NCBI GenBank assembly: GCA_000827325.1
Contig: KN832888.1
Span: 720,069 to 784,068, forward strand
Direction of reading: 5' to 3'
From: Oidiodendron maius Zn
Taxonomy: Eukaryota > Ascomycota > Leotiomycetes > Myxotrichaceae
DNA length: 64,000 bases
Made by a program: the position numbers and the translations under genes. Of this stretch, positions 59,094-64,000 are shown one piece after another (position 1 is the stretch's first letter; each line of letters begins with the position of its first letter). The notes under the pieces are model-generated. The model saw nothing but the letters and a program-made list of their open reading frames with translations. It made no database searches and was not told the origin of the DNA.

Positions 59094-59664
59094 TGGATCA
59101 ATGGCTGGCGATTAAGATTCATCCGGGTCTGGCTCCTTCTCACCAGCGATCAATCGATTGATGGACGATATTTAGACATCAGGGGTTCTTTTCAGCATCG
59201 AACAAGGATGTACAGTACAGTCTCTGCGACGCAGCACTTGCTGTATTCCAGGTAAGTACTACGTGAGCGGGATGTCTGGTGCGCAGTATTCGCCATGGAT
59301 AGGTTATCTTCGGGCTCTCATACACATGACAGTAGACAATAAACCAATTTGCAAATATATCCTACTGCGTCAACTCGTGACCCGTGAAATAGCTCGATCG
59401 CCCTTGTCGACCGGGCACTTGACCTTTACCACGTTGGATTAGAAATACATTAATGTCACTCATTGCGTAGAAGTCAGGAGCCGTAGCAATGAGACTGGAT
59501 AGCAATTTTAACTACTCTTACAAATTAATAAGAAAGAAAAGGCCAAATTATGGAAACGTGTAATACAGAGCAAACGTCCTTTAAATCCTCCCATTCATAC
59601 GTGAAAGTCCAATGACCACCTGGTAAAACGACAGTCCTATGTTAGTTCAATGGATCCACGAGGC
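59094..59664. other. convergent 3' region, 2EXR / BBP
   Basis: 571 bases of 3' flanks, AT-rich at the right end. Nothing else recognised. Confidence 0.55.
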
Positions 59665-61783
59665 CTAATTTCCTGGAGGGGGTGGTGGCGGCTGATCACT
59701 CGGCGGAGGCGGGGGTGGTGCACTTCCAGGTGGAGGAGGAGGTATGCTGCCAGTGGGAGGCGGCGGCGGCGGACTTCCGGAAAATTGCTGCAGCAAAGTA
59801 TTTAATCCAGCTCCGCTCAATCCAGGTGGCGCAGCAAGACCAGGAGGAGCCCCCATACTGCCTTGATAGCCTCCGCCATACCCAGGTGCAGAGTAGCCGG
59901 GATATCCACCAGGCGGCGGGCCTGCAGGAGGATAGGCTGGCGCTTGTTGCCAAGGCGCAGCGGCTGGAGGAGCTCCATACCCATTCTGACCACTATTGAA
60001 GGAGTCGCCACGATTGTCGCCTCCGCGTGCACGATCTCTGGCCCACGGTGCAGCTCCCCCGGTCGCAGCAGCGTCACGGGAGTCATATCCGCCACGGTCC
60101 TCTCCGCGGCCACGCTGCCAAGGGGCAGCAGCACCAGTAGGGCCGCGTTGCCAAGGTTTGACGTCGTCACCAGGAGGAGCTTGCTCATAGCCGCCAGGAC
60201 CAGCTTCGATACGACGATCAGGGTCCGAAGGTGCCCCACCAGAGAGTTCTTGCATGAGTTGCTATGAGATTGTTAGTGCTATAATGTGCAGATGGTAGTA
60301 GAGGAGTATTTCTTACCTCATATTCTCGGTCAACAGCATCGCCAGTTCCAATGCGGCCAGCATGGCCAGGCGGGCCGCCAGGACCATCGCGATAGCTTGT
60401 CCCACGCTGTCGGTCTGGGCAATCCTTGGCCATGTGACCAGCATTACCACAGACTCGACATATGATATTCGCTGTGAAGTTTCGCTGTTCTGGACAGTCA
60501 TATTTTCGATGGCCAATTTGGCCACAGTTCTGGCAAGCTTGGTTCTCGTCATCACGAAGAGTACCATTGAGTGCAGCAAGTTCACGTAGCTGGTTACGTT
60601 TGAGTTCGTTCTGGCCTTCGGGGATTGATGCAGCCTTCTCAAAGTTAGAACGGTCAAAAGGTAGCTTCGAAGGGAGGCTTACTGTCTCAATGATGTTGTG
60701 GATCAGCTTCTTTGCCTTGTTGACCTTCTCCTCCGTGTCTGCCATGATCAAGCAATGGAGATCTTCCTCCTGGTTACTAGTATGAGCTGCGTCGGAGCGG
60801 CCTTTTCCTTCCTTGACGGATCCTTTTCCACGGATGGCAATCTTGGCGCCTGATTCTGTCTCCATTTTCTTCAAAGTGTTCCCACGAGGGCCGATAAGTA
60901 AGCCAACTTTAGTAACACGCAAGCTAAGTGTTAGTATAATGATCAAAAGCTAAGAGCAAAACGTAGTGAGCATAAGAGGTTAGTGGCGACAATGCGCAGC
61001 ATAATTAATACGACGCAGAGCCTCACGGTAATGAAATAGGATATTGGAGCAGAGGTTAGAGATGTTAGAGGGTTAGCAATCATACTGAAGTTAATTTCTG
61101 GGTAGTCATTGACTGGAACGTAAACTTTCTCCTGTGTCTTAGTGGGGCGGCGATAGTCTTGTGGTGGGTGATAATTGGGGATGACTTTCATAGCCTTCTC
61201 AATAAGCTTATGGCGCTCGTCTTCGAGACGCTTTCGATATCGGTACTCCCGAGTATTGACACGGCGACCAAAGTTATCGTACTGGGGTGGCGGTGATGGA
61301 GATCTGTAGATATCGTTAAAATATGAATGTTGGTGAAGAGTCAGACTAACCTGTCGCCGTCTGCTGGGACGACATCGTCAATTTTCAGCTTCTGGCTGAT
61401 CTCCTCAATACGCAAGTGTAGGGTATAGGCTTCAAGCTGCTCGCTGGTCATATTGGCCATGATGGCAGTGGGAAGGCCCATAAGACCTGCTGCCTTGTTC
61501 TCTGTCACATCGCCCCAGCGATTTCTCTTCTTGCGACGTCGCGATCCATCAGCACCAGCTTCATCTGCATTACGCCATTAGTATGGTTTCTCATCAGGGA
61601 TGCTTTGGACTGCTCACCTCTCACTGGGCTGCGGCCGCGTTTATACACGCCTTCTCCGTTGTCCGCCTTGCTAGAGCCGTAGCCGCTGTCGTGGTTGTCT
61701 TGGGGAGTATCGCCACCAAATCGACGACGAGTCCCTAGAGGGATGTTATTCGATCCAGTGCTTCCCTGCTGTCTCCAGGCCAT
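59665..61783 (-). CDS. msl5: branchpoint-bridging protein BBP/SF1
   Basis: Five exons on the minus strand: 61783-61618, 61564-61351, 61303-61086, 60906-60317 and 60261-59665, giving 594 residues. N-terminal part: [12 protein letters not shown], then [17 protein letters not shown], the SF1 helix-hairpin segment. The KH domain of STAR type spans the third intron, with GPRG loop in [36 protein letters not shown]. Two CCHC zinc knuckles follow ([14 protein letters not shown] and [14 protein letters not shown]). The tail is Gly/Ala/Pro-rich with PWQRG repeats and ends in polyproline ([20 protein letters not shown]). BBP binds the intron branch site early in spliceosome assembly together with U2AF; the KH domain reads the branchpoint. 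The third intron (179 nt) is the longest of this gene. Confidence 0.97.
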
Positions 61784-62302
61784 GGTGAGAGTCTGAGTGG
61801 AAGCTGGAGAGAAGAGTTGTGATGAGGAGGTGAAGTAAAGGGATGGGAAAGTGAAAGTCGTCGCAGTCGCGCTTGAAATCTTTCATTAGCGGCTCCGTGT
61901 GGGGTCGACCCGTATTATCTAATAAAATAATCATGTGATAATGGCCACGTGATATGACTCGCTCCTATCTCAAGGGTCGCAAGGTCCGATAGGATACTGT
62001 ACCAAGGGATCTTGTCTAACGAGAACTGGGGGTGATGAGAGCAGTACATCTCAGAGTAAATCTGGCATGGTCCACTACAACAGCACCACATGACGTGTCG
62101 TTGTACCGCGATATCAGTAGGGTCTCTGTCTGTTGTTACTAGTTGTTCCTAGCAGCTATCTACCTGTGCATTAACTAAGCTAAGAAGATTTGGAGCAAGT
62201 ACAATCTCTTAAATACATAGATCTTAGCGGAATGGAAACCAGCCTCTTTCCAAGTGGTTTCCGAAGAATTCGAATTCGGCCAACCGGTGGCACCAGGTAA
62301 TT

Positions 62303-62335
62303 TGACGTCTGATATGTCAGCGACGGCCGACGTCA
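62303..62335. promoter_or_regulatory. two CRE/ATF-like sites upstream of GST
   Basis: TGACGTCT (62303-62310) and CGACGTCA (62328-62335) each match the bZIP consensus TGACGTCA at 7 of 8 positions, about 185-215 bases before the GST start codon. In fungi Atf/CREB-type factors drive stress genes, so stress regulation of the GST is plausible but inferred. Confidence 0.45.
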
Positions 62336-62462
62336 CGCTTGGCGGGGTAGGCGTGTTACCCAAAACGGCATATTTCCAACAGCCAGTCAGGTCTGCGGTG
62401 CCTCAACATATTAAGCCAAAGCCCCGAGATTAGGTAAAGGTGAACCTTATTAGTAATGCGAA

Positions 62463-62470
62463 TATAAAAG
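62463..62470 (+). promoter_or_regulatory. TATA box of the GST gene
   Basis: TATAAAAG 49 bases before the first ATG and 88 before the second, followed by a C/T-rich initiator-like stretch. If transcription starts about 30-60 bases downstream, both ATGs may be used, or only the second. Confidence 0.6.
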
Positions 62471-62518
62471 AGGAGCTCTCTGCACCCCATCCCTCCACAT
62501 TTCCTCCTTCTGTGCTTC

Positions 62519-63377
62519 ATGACGACCCGTCTGCAGCAGTTCACAAAGCAACTTACCATGGCTGCTCGTCCCAACCTCCATCTGTACACAGCCCAGACCC
62601 CCAATGGCATCAAGATATCCATAACCCTCGAGGAGCTTGGCTTGCCGTACGAAGTGACCAAGATCGAGTTCTCCAAAAACGAGCAGAAGGAACCTTGGTT
62701 CCTTGAAATAAACCCCAATGGCCGTATCCCTGCGCTGACGGATACTTTTGAAGATGGGAAGACCATCCGACTGTTTGAATCTGGCAGTATCCAGCAGTAT
62801 CTGGTTGATCAGTACGATAAGGACTATAAGATTTCTTATCCTAGGGGAACAAGAGAGTTTTATGAAATGAATAGCTGGGTCCGTTGGCACCCGAGTTCAC
62901 CCAAAAGTAATCGCAGCTGACATAGCTTAGCTTTTCTTCCTCAATGCTGGCGTCGGGCCCATGCAAGGACAAGCCAATCACTTTAACCGTTACGCCCCAG
63001 AGCGCATCGAGTATGGTGTCAACCGATATGTCAATGAAACGCGCCGTCTGTATGGCGTGCTGGACAAGCACCTCCAGACATCTACCTCGGGCTACCTTGT
63101 AGGCGACAAATGCACTATTGCCGATATCGCGCACTGGGGCTGGATTTATGCTGGCTTCTGGGCCGGTGTGGACATCGACGAGTTTCCGTCCCTGAAGGCC
63201 TGGTCTGAGAGGATGCTTGCTAGGCCTGCCGTCGAGAAGGGGAGACATGTGCCAGTGTACCATAATATGACAGATCTGTATAAGAAGTGGAAGGAAGATC
63301 CGAAGTCGCTAGACAATCATGCCAAGACTACGGCAAATTGGATCCAGAAGGGCATGGCTGAGGACGCAAAGAAATGA
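62519..63377 (+). CDS. glutathione S-transferase, Ure2/GstA-like
   Basis: Exons 62519-62878 and 62931-63377 give 268 residues. The intron has donor GTCCGT and acceptor ATAGCTTAG; it joins YEMNSW to LFFLNAGVGPMQGQANHF, as in the family. The thioredoxin-fold half reads LHLYTAQTPNGIKISITLEELGLPYEVTKIEFSKNEQKEPWFLEINPNGRIPAL, with the glutathione-binding LFESGSIQQYL. The helical half has GYLVGDKCTIADIAHWGW (N-capping ADI motif) and ends with a basic/charged tail. Members conjugate glutathione to electrophiles or act as peroxidases. There are two possible starts, 62519 (MTTRLQQFTKQLT) and 62558 (MAARPNLHLYT); the second has better context (ACCATGG) and matches the usual family N-terminus. Confidence 0.95.
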
Positions 63378-64000
63378 GCGTTGATTGGTAGGAGACAGTC
63401 ATTGATCAAATATCCTTTCGTCTTTCTGAAGTGAACAAATAAATATAGCTTAAATGAACAAGTTGGTCCTGTTCACACTTAACCTGGAGTGAGCCTCCAA
63501 CATCTCAACATATGTCTCTTGCAACAAGCATATCTTTTATGCAAATATCGACGTTCCAAGCTTCACATGAATTAAACCGAGTTACTTTCTCAAATTTATG
63601 CTTACGAAGATGTCACAGCCAACCTCCATCTGTATCTCCACGCCAACAAACACCCGTACATCCTATAGCATATGAACTTAGCCTAGCTTATATATACAAG
63701 TTGAGAATTCATCTTTTATCACCTCCATCTTTTCATATCAAGTCTAAAACCCTGGCCTATTCAGCCTCTTCGTATCAGTGGGCCAATACTGGAAGCTAAG
63801 GGACTCCTTCTGCAATACTTTCAACGTGCTCAGACGCTCGCCTTTTCTCCGCTTCGTTGGTGCCTGCGGCGCCAACATATTTAATGACGGTGCCGGCTTT
63901 TTTTGGTTTGCTTGTTGTGTTTTTATATTATTGAAACTCTCGTTGTCATCATTTCCTTCTCCGGCCTCACATTCAGGCTCCGAAAACGCTGGACGTGCAA
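63378..64000. other. right-end region, no gene seen
   Basis: GST 3' flank and 600 bases without a supportable gene; a frame of 95 codons at 63512-63799 has no recognisable feature. The window may end in the promoter or leader of a gene beyond it. Confidence 0.5.

Larger units (their letters stand above)
61784..62518. promoter_or_regulatory. divergent promoter region, BBP / GST
   Basis: 735 bases between divergent starts. It contains CACGTGAT (61946-61953), a CATGTGAT variant 14 bases before it, the palindrome GAATTCGAATTC near 62267, two CRE-like sites and a TATA box on the GST side. Confidence 0.6.

Overview
The window is nuclear DNA of a filamentous ascomycete (Pezizomycotina). Genes are split by short introns of about 46 to 180 nt with GT-AG ends and CTAAC/CTGAC-like branch sites. 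They lie on both strands with intergenic gaps of 0.1 to 3.3 kb, and include fungus-specific families (2EXR, WSC, GtaA-type glutaminase, Ure2-like GST). The class cannot be fixed from sequence alone; Leotiomycetes is only an impression. No virus, provirus, CRISPR array, rRNA, tRNA or intact transposon was recognised.

Layout, left to right. 1-3.9 kb: gene-free, with simple repeats and a perfect 22-bp palindrome. 3.9-17 kb: LRR protein (+), PP1 catalytic subunit (+), Rdx/SelW-like CxxC protein (-), G-protein gamma subunit (-), eIF3a (+). 17-19.3 kb: gene-free, holding a hairpin-like inverted repeat and a 16-bp palindrome. 19.3-26 kb: secreted two-WSC-domain wall protein (+), conserved fungal protein (-), NatB catalytic subunit (+), ATP synthase delta subunit (-). 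26-29.3 kb: gene-free. 29.3-47.5 kb: acidic/SPPP-rich protein (+), Sar1 GTPase (+), patatin-like lipase (+), SDR (-), secreted glutaminase (+), Tra2-like RRM protein (+), Ap4A phosphorylase (+), Myb-like protein (-). 47.5-50.4 kb: gene-poor. 50.4-64 kb: conserved unknown protein cut by an in-frame TAA (-), complex I NDUFS5-type subunit (-), Sec39 (+), 2EXR protein (+), branchpoint-binding protein BBP/SF1 (-), GST (+).

The genes do not form an operon or an obvious metabolic cluster; most are core eukaryotic housekeeping functions: translation (eIF3a), N-terminal acetylation (NatB), splicing (BBP, RRM), ER-Golgi traffic (Sar1, Sec39), respiration (ATP synthase delta, complex I) and signalling (PP1, G gamma). 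Exon-intron structures were worked out by hand from splice signals, reading frame and family conservation; almost all close in frame to lengths normal for the family.

No clearly new biological system was found. The observations most worth checking are: a single in-frame stop plus a GC-AG intron in the unknown protein at 50.4-52.3 kb; several introns that are multiples of three and stop-free, so that retention would give longer proteins; the 17.2 kb inverted repeat; the 22-bp palindrome at 2.58 kb; an identical ATCACGTGATTA 12-mer at two sites; and non-consensus GTC-type splice donors.
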